From: Malassezia japonica | Taxonomy: Eukaryota; Basidiomycota; Malasseziomycetes; Malasseziales; Malasseziaceae | DNA: 64,000 bases | Reading direction: 5' to 3' | NCBI RefSeq assembly: GCF_029542785.1 | Contig: NC_083370.1 | Location: 1,920,001 to 1,984,000, forward strand | In this document: positions 1-9,246 of the stretch, piece after piece | Layout of the letters: every line of letters starts with the position of its first letter | How positions within the stretch are numbered: the first letter of the stretch is position 1 | Made by a program: the position numbers and the translations under genes | The notes under the pieces: model-generated | What the model saw: only the letters and a program-made list of their open reading frames with translations | The model's database searches: none | Told to the model about the DNA's origin: nothing

Positions 1-6
1 GGGATA

Positions 7-1283
7 ATGGCGCATCACGATAAAGAGACGCAGCGTGCGCCGACGTCGACGTCGCTCACCGTCCTGGACATCTTCTTTCGGTGCCTCGACCGGAATCTCC
101 AAGCAGGCATTTCGCAGGCGACGCTACGCTCTGTGATGCATGCGGACGAATCGCAAGGAGCGGTGCAGCGCTTCTTGGCGGCGTTGAATTCTTCCGGAAA
201 CGTGTCCTCCTTCCCGATGGAAATGGCACTTGCACATATAGGCTCGCCGGCCAAGGTCGTGAAGCGCATGCAGCGCTCGGCATGGTACGCCTCGCGCAAG
301 GTGGACGGCGTGCGATGCGTAACGGTCGTTTCGATAAACGCCAAATCCAAGCGTATCACCGACGTCTATACGCTCTCCCGCAGTGGGCGGCCGCTCGAGG
401 CCTTGGCGCCGTTCCGTGCGCAGCTAGCCGAGGACCTGGGCGCGTATCCCCGCCTTGCGCGCCTGGCGGGCGCCCCCGATGCGAACGGGCGTGCCCACCT
501 TGTGCTTGACGGCGAACTGTGTGCACTGCAGCCCGCCGGCGACGACGGGCGTACGACGTCCTATGTCGAGGACTTTGCGCATACTCTCTCGGTCGTCCGG
601 CGGCAGACGCCCAGCACGACGCCGATCATCTACTTTCCTTTCGATTGCATGCCCCTCGAGGCGTTTGTGTGCTGGCGCACGGCGCTGGAAAGAGGCACCG
701 CCCCCCCTTTTTCCGAGCGCTATGCATCGCTCGAAGCGCTCGTCGCATGGAGTCTCGCCGAGCGCCCCGCGACGTGCCTGCGGCGCCTGGAACAGTGGCG
801 CGTGCGCGACGCCGCGTCGCTCGATGCGCTCGTCGACCGTGCGGCGCATGCGCAGTGGGAAGGACTCATGCTGCGTGAAGACATTGGCTACGAAGGGCGG
901 CGGACGCAGTCGCTACTCAAACTGCGTCCGACGCAAGAGGCCGAGTACGTCGTCCAGGACGTCGTCCTGGCCTCGATGCGTCTCCCGATCAACGGGAAGT
1001 ATGCCGTGTACGAAGCCGTATCGCGTACGTGATTGCGCTAATGCAGACATTGTGATCGATCATGAAGGCGTCCCCGTCTCGGTCGGCTCGGGCTTTTCTG
1101 CCGAGGAGCGGCTGCGGTACGCACAGCACCCCGACGCGCTGCGCGGCAAGACTGTGACGGTTGCATGTACGTGGCCCCACTTACCCAGACTTTCAAGAGT
1201 CCGAGGCCGTGGCGCGTGGCGAGGCACGCTCTCTGCGATTCCCCGTCGTGAAAGGCGTCTACGACGCGGCGCGGACGCTCTAG
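7..1283 (+). CDS. ATP-dependent DNA ligase, short single-subunit type
   Basis: Three exons, 7-1024, 1047-1166 and 1189-1283, separated by two 22-nt introns, give a 410-residue protein. Nucleotidyltransferase motifs appear in order: motif I K-V-D-G-V-R (residue ~98, the lysine that would carry AMP), motif III VLDGEL (~168), IIIa YFPFDC, motif IV WEGLMLRED and motif V LLKLRP. The last ~60 residues, ending SLRFPVVKGVY, resemble the DNA-ligase OB-like domain of small viral and kinetoplastid ligases. It would seal nicks in duplex DNA using ATP. It is far smaller than fungal Cdc9 or Lig4 and lacks their DNA-binding and BRCT regions. The cellular compartment is unknown; mitochondria are possible. 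The ATG lies 7 bases from the window edge, so an upstream exon cannot be excluded. The stop overlaps that of the opposing gene. Confidence 0.8.
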
Positions 1284-3175
1284 CCGAGGTCGCCTCCCAT
1301 CCAGGCGAATACAAGGAAAGCGCAGCCGTACGGCGAGGCGAGCTGCGTGAGTAGAGATACGTACGCGATTCAGCAGGTAGCCGAGCGGCGCCGCGACGCG
1401 CGTCGCGCGCGGGCCATACGATCGCACCGCACGCACGAGGCGCGCGCCCAGCGAGCCCGGCTCGGGCCGCATCGCGCTCAGCAGCGACGTCGGCGGCGGC
1501 GGCAGCGCGGGAGGCGCGGCGCCCCACGGCCGCGGCGCAGACGACTTGCACAGCTCGGGGTAGACAAACGGCCGCAGGAAGTAGGTCTGAGCGAGCAGGC
1601 GCAGCCCCGTCGCGCGCGAGCCCGGCGGCGCCGTGAGGCGCGCGTACCTGAACAGCTTCTCGATCGTGCTCTGTGAGTAGCGTTTCGTGCGCGCCTTGAA
1701 TCGCGCGCGCATCGCGCGCACTTCGCGCGGCGCACGCGGCGTGGCGCGCGGCGTATGCGGTGCGGAGGCCGCGACGACGTTCTCCCGCGCGCTGTTCAGC
1801 AGGTGCGGCAGGCGCACGCGGCGGCGGAGCGGGCGCAGGCGGCGCACCGACTGGGTATGGGAGACGCGGGGCACGGGGTACATGGTGCGGACCGGGCGCA
1901 CGGTGTAGGCGACCGACGCCTGGCGGTGCGGCGGCACGCGCATCTTCGCTGGCTCGCCCATTGCCGACGCCGCGCGCGAGCGTGGGCGCTGAGGGACGTG
2001 CAGGCCGTACCACAGGACCATGCGGATGTACTCGATCGGGCGGCTGACGAGTTCGTAGAGCAGCGCGCCGATCGCGCCGCCGCACACAAGGATCAGTGCA
2101 GCGGTGAAGCGCCCGTACACTGTACGGCTTGCGTTGAACGAAAAGTCGAGGTGCACCGTGCCGTGCTCCTCGGTGTCCTTGGGCCGAGCCAAGGCTCCCG
2201 GCCCTGCGCGGCGCAGCGTGCGCACGATATTGTCTACCGCGAGCGATGCGTGGAATGCGATGCGGCGCGCACACTCGAACGACACAAAGAAGCACGAGAA
2301 GCCGGCCGAGTCACGCAGCAGCGAGAGCATCAAGCTGATGCCGTGCACGCGCCGCGACAAGAGGCGCAGGTGGTGCGGCAGGTGTCGAAAGACGGTCGAC
2401 GTCTTGGGCTCGCGCGCGACGGTGGGTGTCGTCATGCGCAAAATCAGGCGGTGGTACCAGCGTTCCGGGAGGAACGGGAGGATGGCCGCCTGGAGGATCG
2501 TGCGCCAGGTCCCGAGCGGGTGCCGGATGATGGCCGGGATCGTGGTGCCCTTGCTGACGTCGCGCACGAGCAGGCGCTGCAGCACAAGGCGCATATTGTC
2601 CAGCGGTGCCGCGATGATGCACTGCGCGGCGCCCGCCGCGGCGCCTGCAACGGCGACAATGAGCATCGGCGTAAAAGTGCCTGTCTTGACGTTTTCGTCT
2701 TCCGCGTGCCTGCGGCGTAGGAGGAGGTCCTCGGTGAGCGTGTACGTCTGAAAGAGGGTGAATCCAATCGCGACGTTTGCCACTGCATCAGTCGCTTGAC
2801 TTACAGAGCGGCGGGGCGACCAGCGACAAAAGAAGCACGGGCTTCTCGTGCCGAATCAGACGGCGCAAGTACGGCACCCCCAGCTTTTTCCCCTCGCGCC
2901 GCGCGAGCAGCTCTACCAAAGAGAAGGACGAGACTGCGTTAGCACTGCTACGTACACTGCACTGGCCGAAATAAGCGGATCGGGCGCTGGAACATGAACG
3001 AGAGCGAGCTGACCAGGGTCCGTGCAAATGCACCGGCCGCCGAGTCGATGCGGCTCACGCCAGAACGTGAGTCCTTTGGCCCATCGCGCGTGCCATAGTC
3101 CGGCTCTACCGAGTCGTCCGCGACGGCGAGCGACAGGTGCCGCCGCGCCGTCTCCGCCCCCGCTTCGTCGGCCAT
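1280..3175 (-). CDS. Mitochondrial-carrier-like membrane protein
   Basis: Four exons (2956-3175, 2805-2933, 1365-2782, 1280-1342) joined over three 22-nt introns encode 609 residues. The region around residues 140-165 carries a carrier-type P-L-D-x-x-R signature (APLDNMR), and a second P-x-E-x-x-R element occurs in a later hydrophobic segment (SRPIEYIR). Hydrophobic stretches and basic residues suggest a multi-pass, probably mitochondrial, membrane protein of the SLC25 superfamily or a diverged relative. The long Arg/Pro/Ala-rich stretch between the second motif and the C-terminus is not carrier-like. I cannot assign a substrate. The final exon was chosen because splicing removes a frame-shifted, low-quality tail and gives a hydrophobic C-terminus that stops exactly at the converging ligase gene. 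Confidence 0.65.
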
Positions 3176-3249
3176 CCACGAAGGATCGACGCAGTGTAGG
3201 TGGAGGATAGGCGATCGGGCGCCCGATGATTCACAATCCCACTTTCCAT

Positions 3250-4744
3250 CTATCGCCAGCTAGTGGACACGAGACGCGCGAGCGTCTGTAGCGCATAGTG
3301 CTTTACCTGCGAGTCGTCGTGGTCGACAAGGCCCATGATCGCATCCTTGCCGCCGAGCGCGACGACGCGGCGCCGGCCGCCATCGTAAAAGTGCACAAAC
3401 TTGCCGAGGTCCGAGCACGCGACGGCGAGCGTCGTCGCGTCCGAATGTGCCTCGGGCTTGACGAGCGCGACGAGCTCCTTGAGCTCCTTGCCGTCGTGCT
3501 CGACCAGCTTCTCTGCGTTCTCTTTCCAAAAGTCCTCGAGCGTGTGCACCGGGTTGTCAAAGGTGAGGTGCTTGCTGTGAAGCTCGGAAATGTACTCTTC
3601 GTACGAGTTCATCTCGTCCAGGCGCTTGCTGAGCGCGGACGACACATACTTCAGGTCGTCCGTCAGCTCCTGGTCGGAGTAGTTGCGCTCCTCGAGCGTC
3701 TGGCACAGCGGCAGCACCTTGGCGCCGAGCAGGCGCGACGCGTTCTCGTCGTCGGCAGCGAGCATGTTGCGCCAAATACCCACAATCAGGCGCACGATCT
3801 TGTGCTTGAGCGCGGCCTGCGCGGCGCTGGCAAGCGCAGAGGCAAGGCCAAAGTGCGCGTCGATGCCCGACGCGGCCTGCTTATCAAACGTGAGGATCCA
3901 GAGCGCAAAGAGCGCCTGGTACTGCAGCTGGGGCTTGCCGCCGGCTTCGCGCGGCGTCGACGAGCCGCTGCCCGGCGCGCCCGATGTGGTCTGGACCAGA
4001 TTCACAAGCGTCGCGACGAGCGACAGGTTGCCGTCCTTCGCCTCGGAAGCCTGCGCCCAGACCGTGGCGCGGAAAGGCGCCTGGCGCAGGATCTCGCCGA
4101 GGATCGCGAGGGAAATCGGCGCGGCGTTGCCCTCGGAGCCGTCGTCACCGCTGCCGTTCGCAACGGCCTTGAGCTGCTTGTCGATAAACTCGAGCAGCTT
4201 TAGGAGCGCGTCCTTTGGCGGCGCGTCGTAATCGCGCGACGCCTGCTGCGTCGTGAGAAAGACGGCGAGGAGCTGCGCCGCCTTGAGCGAGACGAATGCG
4301 TCCTGCACATCGAAAAGTCTGCGTTAGCACAGCAACGTACTTGAACAGCGACTGGTAGAGCTGCGGCGCATCGTTCTGGTCCAGCGAGAGGAACCAGTCG
4401 AGGTGATCGGGCGCCGCCTGCACGAGGTCGTCGGCAAGCAGCACGACCTGCTGAATGGTATCCGCGCGGCTGAGCTTGCCCAGGAGCTTGGTGTAGAGAG
4501 CAGCGTACTCTGCGCCCTTCTCGATGACAATCTCCATCTTATCCTCGCGCTCGGCGTGCTCCGCGTCGCGGAGCATCTGGAGCTCCTCGGCGCTAATCAA
4601 CTCGGCGCGGTGGTATCCCTCCCACGCCGTCTGCCGGGCCTGCAACTTCTCCGCCGTATCTTCCATCCAGGTGTTCTCGAGAGGCAGCAACGGCGACGTA
4701 GCGACCGCGCGCTCGCCGCGCTTCTCCTGCTTCGCTTCCGGCAT
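3250..4744 (-). CDS. VMA13: V-type ATPase V1 subunit H
   Basis: Two exons, 4341-4744 and 3250-4318, with a 22-nt intron (4319-4340), encode 490 residues, close to the 478 of yeast Vma13. The C-terminal half contains the family block HTLEDFWKENAEKL and the ending ALQTLARLV, with HEAT/armadillo-like helices throughout. Subunit H bridges V1 and V0 of the vacuolar proton pump and is needed for activity and for silencing ATP hydrolysis in free V1. The start MPEAKQEK is the first ATG after the divergent promoter shared with the mL46 gene. The 3' end lies 74 bp from the start of the carrier-like gene on the same strand. Confidence 0.93.
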
Positions 4745-4826
4745 GATGGCGCTGCGGAGCGACCCGACCCGCCCGTGCAGGTACCAACCCACGTGGCTCC
4801 ACGTGACAGAGAAGAAGCCTTCTACC
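4745..4826. promoter_or_regulatory. Bidirectional promoter with two CACGTG boxes
   Basis: This 82-bp gap separates the divergent starts of VMA13 and the mL46 gene. It contains CACGTG at 4790-4795 and again at 4800-4805. CACGTG is the core site of Cbf1-type bHLH proteins; the binding protein here is inferred. Confidence 0.5.
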
Positions 4827-5615
4827 ATGCTCCGAGGCGTGCGTGCGCAAGCGCAGGCTGCCGCGGCGAGCGCGAAGCGCGCGGCGAGTACCGATGTCAA
4901 GGCGGGTGCAGCACCTCTGAGCTCGGCCTTGCTGGTGACGCGCGCGCCCGTGCTCCAGCGCGAGCTGACGTCGTTTGAGCGCGAGTACTACCGCTTCAAC
5001 ACGGCCCTGTCGCACACGCTCATGCAGCCGTTCCCGCGCGACATGTACTTCAAGAAGGGATCGGCGGCAGAGTCGCGGTTTGACGAGTACTATACGCAGC
5101 TGCAAAAGACGTGGGAGGTGGAGACAGAGACGCGCGGCGCGCACGAGTCGCGGAAAAACGCACAGAACGACTCGGACGCGGAGCTCTACGCGACGCTTCC
5201 GCGCACGACCGACGCCGATGCACAAAAGAATGTGCGCAGCTTGGAGCGCGCACTCGACCGGACACTCTACCTGTTTGTCTCGGACAAGAAGGACGAGTGG
5301 CGCCTGCCTGCCAAGGCGCTGCCGACCGAGCGCACACTCGACGACACACTGCACGGCACGGCGACCGAGGCCGTGACGGAGAAACTGGGAGATACCATGG
5401 ACCTGTGGCTCGTGAGCAAGCTGCCGATTGCCGTCGTGCAGGGCGCACCCAAGACCTACATCCTCCGCGCGCACGTGCTTGCAGGCGAGCCGCTCGCCAA
5501 GAAGGGCGTCGAGTTTGCGTGGCTCACCAAGGAGGAGGCCGCCGAGCGCTTTGAAAAGGGCAGCAGCGACGCCAAGGCGTACTGGAACAAGGTCCAAGGA
5601 CTGCTGGACGAGTAG
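4827..5615 (+). CDS. MRPL17: Mitochondrial ribosomal protein mL46
   Basis: A single exon encodes 262 residues. The N-terminus MLRGVRAQAQ is basic, Ala-rich and free of acidic residues, as expected of a mitochondrial presequence. The block VLQRELTSFEREYYRF followed by PFPRDMYFKKGS is typical of the L46/Mrpl17 family, and the C-terminal part (LPIAVVQGAPKTYILRAH) matches its Nudix-like fold, which lacks catalytic residues in this family. It is a component of the mitochondrial large ribosomal subunit. In-frame codons exist upstream, but they lie inside the divergent promoter and antisense VMA13, so the ATG at 4827 is preferred. Confidence 0.9.
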   Translation: MLRGVRAQAQAAAASAKRAASTDVKAGAAPLSSALLVTRAPVLQRELTSFEREYYRFNTALSHTLMQPFPRDMYFKKGSAAESRFDEYYTQLQKTWEVETETRGAHESRKNAQNDSDAELYATLPRTTDADAQKNVRSLERALDRTLYLFVSDKKDEWRLPAKALPTERTLDDTLHGTATEAVTEKLGDTMDLWLVSKLPIAVVQGAPKTYILRAHVLAGEPLAKKGVEFAWLTKEEAAERFEKGSSDAKAYWNKVQGLLDE

Positions 5616-5710
5616 CATGTAGCACACTATGAGATATGCCGATGCACTATGATCGATGCGAGCGGTTGAAAGGTGCACGCGCTGGCCGCGCTGGCCGCGC
5701 AGCCAGCGTG

Positions 5711-5743
5711 CCTCCTCCGCCGCCCCCGCCGCCCCCGCCGGCG
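5711..5743. repeat. CCGCCC simple repeat
   Basis: An imperfect CCGCCC/CCGCCG tract lies in the 216-bp gap upstream of SNF4. CACGTG follows at 5783-5788, about 45 bp before the SNF4 ATG. Confidence 0.7.
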
Positions 5744-5831
5744 CTTTTGCGTGGTGATCGCCGTGGCGCCCCTCCACTTACCCACGTGGCCAAGGCGCGA
5801 TCGACGGGTCGCCTCTCTCCCTTGCGACGCG

Positions 5832-7292
5832 ATGGCCACGTTGTCGCCCGGGTCCCCCGCGCCGGGCGCGCGTGCAGAGAGCGATGCAGAATTAAGCATC
5901 GTGTCCGAAACTACTACGCATACGGCGTCTGCACGCCGTTTCGACAAGCGCCTTGCGCAAATGAAAGATCATCACCTCCATGCACTCCACGCGATCCGGC
6001 ACTTTTTGCGCACGCGCAGCAGCTACGACGTGCTGCCTGTCTCGTTCCGGCTGGTCGTACTGGATACGAAGCTGACGATCAAGTCGGCGCTCGATGTCAT
6101 GTGCCAGGCCGGCGTCGTGTCCGCCCCCCTTTGGCGCTCAACGCTGTCGGACGACGAAGGGGCGCCGGCGCGCCGCCCCTCGAACGAGAATTACAGCAGC
6201 CGTGCGGATGGCCGCCCCGGATTCTCTGGCATGATCACTGTGAACGATATCATCCATCTCATCCAATACTACTACCACACCGCGACCAACTATGACTCGG
6301 CGAGCCTCGACGTGGAGACGCTGCGTCTCGAGCGCCTGCGCGAGATCGAGCAGACGCTCAATGTCCCGCCGCCGCCGCTGCTGTGGATTGGTCCCCTGCG
6401 CTCGCTCGCCGAGGCGGGCGAGGTGCTCGTCCGGACACACGCCCGCCGTATCCCGTTGCTGGACTACGACGAGGACCTCGGCGTGGAGACGGTGGTGAGC
6501 GTTCTTACGCAGTACCGCCTGCTCAAGTTCATCGCGATGAACTGCCGCGAGACGGCGGGTTTGCGTGCGAGCATTGGGTCGCTGGGCATTGGCACCTACA
6601 CCCACAACCATCTCCAGCAGCGCCGGAAACGCACGCCGCTCGCGCGCTTGAAAATGGGCAAGGAGCCCCCCGCGGATGCCGGCCCCTACTGGCCGCTGCA
6701 GACCGCGACACTGGACACGCCCGTGTCGGATATCGTGCACATCTTTTCGCAAAAAGGGATCAGTGCGGTGCCGATTCTCGACGAGGCCGGCGACGTGGTC
6801 GATCTGTACGAGTCGGTGGACGTCATCACGCTCGTGCGCACCGGCGCGTACTACCAGCTCGACCTGACCATCAAGCAGGCGCTCGAGCGGCGACCGGCGG
6901 ACTACCTCGGCGTCGCGTGCTGCACGTCGGACGACTCGCTGGCCGATATCTTTGCAATGCTCAAGAAGCGCCGCGTGCACCGCATGCTGGTGCTGGACCC
7001 CGAGGCAGAGCCGGCGGCGCTCGCCACGCCGCTCGAAGACCCCGCGGACCGCCGCGACTCGGACACGACCGACTTTGGCGAGCCGCCCACGCGCCCGAAA
7101 GGGCGCCTCGTCGGCCTCTTGTGTCTGTCGGATATCCTGCGCTACATCATTGGAAACCCCACCGCGACGCAGGGGCCGCTGCCGCTGCCGACGCCGCTCA
7201 CGTCGCAGGCGACGTCGCCGACGTCGGCCTCTTCGTCGATCCTCACATCGCCGAAACTCGGGCGTGACACGCTTTCTGTACCCCCTAGCTAA
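5832..7292 (+). CDS. SNF4: AMPK/SNF1 complex gamma subunit
   Basis: One exon encodes 486 residues, longer than the ~322 of yeast Snf4 because of N-terminal, linker and Ser/Thr-rich C-terminal additions. Four CBS repeats can be traced: around residues 50-150 (ending SGMITVNDIIHLI), 180-240 (ARRIPLLDYDED), 290-345 (KGISAVPILDEAGDVVDLYESVDVI when read across) and 360-445 (KKRRVHRMLVLD ... LVGLLCLSDILRYI). The subunit binds adenine nucleotides and controls the Snf1 kinase, which governs glucose derepression and energy stress. The ATG at 5832 is the first in this frame. Its TAA stop overlaps the stop codon of the opposing CBP3 gene. Confidence 0.93.
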   Translation: MATLSPGSPAPGARAESDAELSIVSETTTHTASARRFDKRLAQMKDHHLHALHAIRHFLRTRSSYDVLPVSFRLVVLDTKLTIKSALDVMCQAGVVSAPLWRSTLSDDEGAPARRPSNENYSSRADGRPGFSGMITVNDIIHLIQYYYHTATNYDSASLDVETLRLERLREIEQTLNVPPPPLLWIGPLRSLAEAGEVLVRTHARRIPLLDYDEDLGVETVVSVLTQYRLLKFIAMNCRETAGLRASIGSLGIGTYTHNHLQQRRKRTPLARLKMGKEPPADAGPYWPLQTATLDTPVSDIVHIFSQKGISAVPILDEAGDVVDLYESVDVITLVRTGAYYQLDLTIKQALERRPADYLGVACCTSDDSLADIFAMLKKRRVHRMLVLDPEAEPAALATPLEDPADRRDSDTTDFGEPPTRPKGRLVGLLCLSDILRYIIGNPTATQGPLPLPTPLTSQATSPTSASSSILTSPKLGRDTLSVPPS

Positions 7293-8314
7293 ATACGCGT
7301 ATAGGCCGAGACGACCGGCGACTCCTGGCCCGCCGCCGCGCCCTGCGCCGCCTCGGCGTCGGCGGGCGTCGACATGGTCGGCATGTCGGGCACCGGCACG
7401 GTGCGCAGCGCGTGCACGTCGCCGTCGAGCACCACGTCGTCCGGCAGGTGGCCGAGGCGGTAGAGCTCGCGGCGCAGCCAGCGCGTCACGCGCTCGAGGT
7501 GCTGCGGAAAGAGGATCTCGGCGCGCGCCGCGCGGTCCTCGTCGACCTCAGCGGGCTCCTCGAGCGTGCCGGTCTCTTTGTCGAATGCAAGTACCGGCGT
7601 GCCCTCTGGGCTCGGGTCCTCGCCCTTCTTGGTCTTGTCGAGGGGCGTCTTGCGCTTCACGCCGCCAATGACGCCCCAGCCGCCGCCCCAAACGTTTCGC
7701 CAGATCGCGCCCGAGAGGCGCACGTCGTCTGTCGCGAGGCCCTCGTCGTAGGCGATCATTGAGCCGCGGTGCTGCAGGTGCAAGTCCTTCATGTAGCCCT
7801 TGACCAGGCGCGAGGTCTGCACGCCAAAGCGCTCGCGCATGCGCGACTCGGTGTCGATGAAAAAGTGGTTGATGAGCTCCTGCGAGTACTCACGCGCCTC
7901 CTCCTTCTCCAGCGCACGGAAGCGGCTCAGCAGGAGAAAGATGTGCAGGTTTGTCAGCTGGAACCAGGTCTGGAACGAGGGAGGGAGCGCGCACTCTTTG
8001 TACCAAAAGTGCGCCTCGGCCTGCGCACGCTGCGCGGCGCGGTCGTACAGGTCACCAGTGACCTTGATGGCCTTGCTGCGCACAAAGTTGTAGCCAAGCA
8101 GCTTGCCGGTGCCCTTCACCAGCGCGACCGTCAGCGGCGAGTAGGCCTTTTCGGACGGCGGCGGCGTCGGCGGCGAGAGCGGCGCAAGGTTGCGGCGCAG
8201 CAGCGATGCACGGCTGCGGCGCTTCTCTGGCACGCTCGAGTTCGCACGCACGCCTAGCGCACCACGCGCCGCCGCAGCGCTCGCGCGGGGGCGCACCACG
8301 AGAAGGGACGCCAT
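7289..8314 (-). CDS. CBP3: Ubiquinol-cytochrome c reductase assembly factor CBP3/UQCC1
   Basis: A single exon encodes 341 residues. The N-terminus MASLLVVRPRAS...RANSS is a good mitochondrial presequence. The central region (AEAHFWYKECALPPSFQTWFQLTNLHIFLLLSR, seen in pieces, then QELINHFF and GSMIAYDEG) is the ubiquinol-cytochrome c chaperone domain. Cbp3 works with Cbp6 at the mitoribosome exit to support cytochrome b translation and bc1 assembly. A 60-residue insertion containing GGGWGVIGGVKRK and an acidic segment precedes the last conserved helix, and the C-terminus is low in complexity. It is divergent from HIS6 with only 27 bp between start codons, and its stop overlaps that of SNF4. 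Confidence 0.9.
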   Translation of the reverse strand: MASLLVVRPRASAAAARGALGVRANSSVPEKRRSRASLLRRNLAPLSPPTPPPSEKAYSPLTVALVKGTGKLLGYNFVRSKAIKVTGDLYDRAAQRAQAEAHFWYKECALPPSFQTWFQLTNLHIFLLLSRFRALEKEEAREYSQELINHFFIDTESRMRERFGVQTSRLVKGYMKDLHLQHRGSMIAYDEGLATDDVRLSGAIWRNVWGGGWGVIGGVKRKTPLDKTKKGEDPSPEGTPVLAFDKETGTLEEPAEVDEDRAARAEILFPQHLERVTRWLRRELYRLGHLPDDVVLDGDVHALRTVPVPDMPTMSTPADAEAAQGAAAGQESPVVSAYTRI

Positions 8315-8341
8315 CGTTGTCGAAGCCACGTGACGCTCGCC
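8315..8341. promoter_or_regulatory. 27-bp divergent intergenic region with central CACGTG
   Basis: The whole space between the CBP3 and HIS6 ATGs is 27 bp, with CACGTG at 8327-8332. Transcription starts must lie within this gap or inside the neighbouring coding sequences. Confidence 0.55.
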
Positions 8342-9211
8342 ATGACGACCGTGCCCTCGCGGAGCGTCTTTAGGCCGTGCATTGACCTGCATGGCGGCGA
8401 GGTGAAGCAGATTGTCGGCGGCACGCTACGCAATGCGGCCAAGGGCACCGGGGACGACGAGGCGGCGCTCAAGACCAACTTTGTGGCGAAGCACCCCCCG
8501 TCGTACTATGCCGATCTCTACCGCACGCACCAGCTGCAGGGCGGCCATGTGATCAAGCTTGGCCCCGGGAATGACGCCGCGGCCGAGGAGGCGCTCAAGG
8601 CGTGGCCAAATGGCCTGCACCTCGGCGGCGGCATCACGCTCGAAAATGCCGCTGCGTGGATCGAAAAAGGCGCCGAAAAGGTGATTGTCACGTCCTATCT
8701 CTTCCCCGACTGCCGCTTTGCGCTTGACCGCCTCGAGGCGCTCGAGCAGGCGGTCGGCAAGGAGCGACTCGTTGTCGACATCTCGTGCCGCCGCCGCGGC
8801 GATGAGTGGGTGGTCGCGATGAACCGCTGGCAGGACCTCACCGACATGGTCCTCTCCAAAGCGTCGCTCGACCTGGTCTCGGCGCACTGCAGGTATGTAT
8901 CCAGGCTAACCAAGCGAACTACTGATCCATGCGGCAGATGTCGAGGGGCTGTGCCAAGGCATCGACGAGGAGCTCGTCCAACGTACGTCGTCGCGCAACT
9001 CATCCAGGCCTCGGCGAATGGGTGTCGATCCCTACGACCTATGCGGGCGGCGCACGCCGTACGTATCTCTACTCACACAGACCTCGAGGACCTCCAGCTG
9101 GTCGACCGCCTGTCCCGCGGACGCGTCGACCTCACCTTTGGCAGCGCCCTGGACATTTTCGGCGGCCAGGGCGTGACGCTCGCGGCGCTCTGCGCGTGGA
9201 ACGGTTCATAG
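8342..9211 (+). CDS. HIS6: ProFAR isomerase of histidine biosynthesis
   Basis: Four exons (8342-8892, 8915-8982, 9008-9058, 9081-9211) encode 266 residues, near the 261 of yeast His6. It isomerises ProFAR to PRFAR, step four of histidine synthesis. Conserved TIM-barrel elements are RPCIDLHGG (first catalytic Asp), LHLGGGI, LVVDISCR, LIHAADVEGLCQGID (second catalytic Asp region) and VDLTFGSALDIFGG. Introns are 22, 25 and 22 nt. The first ends in AAG rather than CAG; only that acceptor restores SELLIHAADVEG. A GTG lies 12 bases upstream in frame, but the ATG at 8342 is taken as the start. Confidence 0.95.
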   Translation: MTTVPSRSVFRPCIDLHGGEVKQIVGGTLRNAAKGTGDDEAALKTNFVAKHPPSYYADLYRTHQLQGGHVIKLGPGNDAAAEEALKAWPNGLHLGGGITLENAAAWIEKGAEKVIVTSYLFPDCRFALDRLEALEQAVGKERLVVDISCRRRGDEWVVAMNRWQDLTDMVLSKASLDLVSAHCRYVSRLTKRTTDPCGRCRGAVPRHRRGARPTYVVAQLIQASANGCRSLRPMRAAHAVRISTHTDLEDLQLVDRLSRGRVDLTFGSALDIFGGQGVTLAALCAWNGS

Positions 9212-9246
9212 TCACGTGTTTAACCCGCGTCTCTTGTCTCTTGAGC
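9212..9246 (+). promoter_or_regulatory. 35-bp tandem gap with CACGTG
   Basis: Only 35 bp separates the HIS6 stop from the NIC96 ATG on the same strand. CACGTG at 9213-9218 begins two bases after the HIS6 stop. Confidence 0.45.

Noticed and set aside
1365..1676. Plus-strand Arg-rich open frames near the ligase 3' end
   Set aside because: They are antisense to the carrier-like gene and consist of low-complexity Arg/Ala runs.
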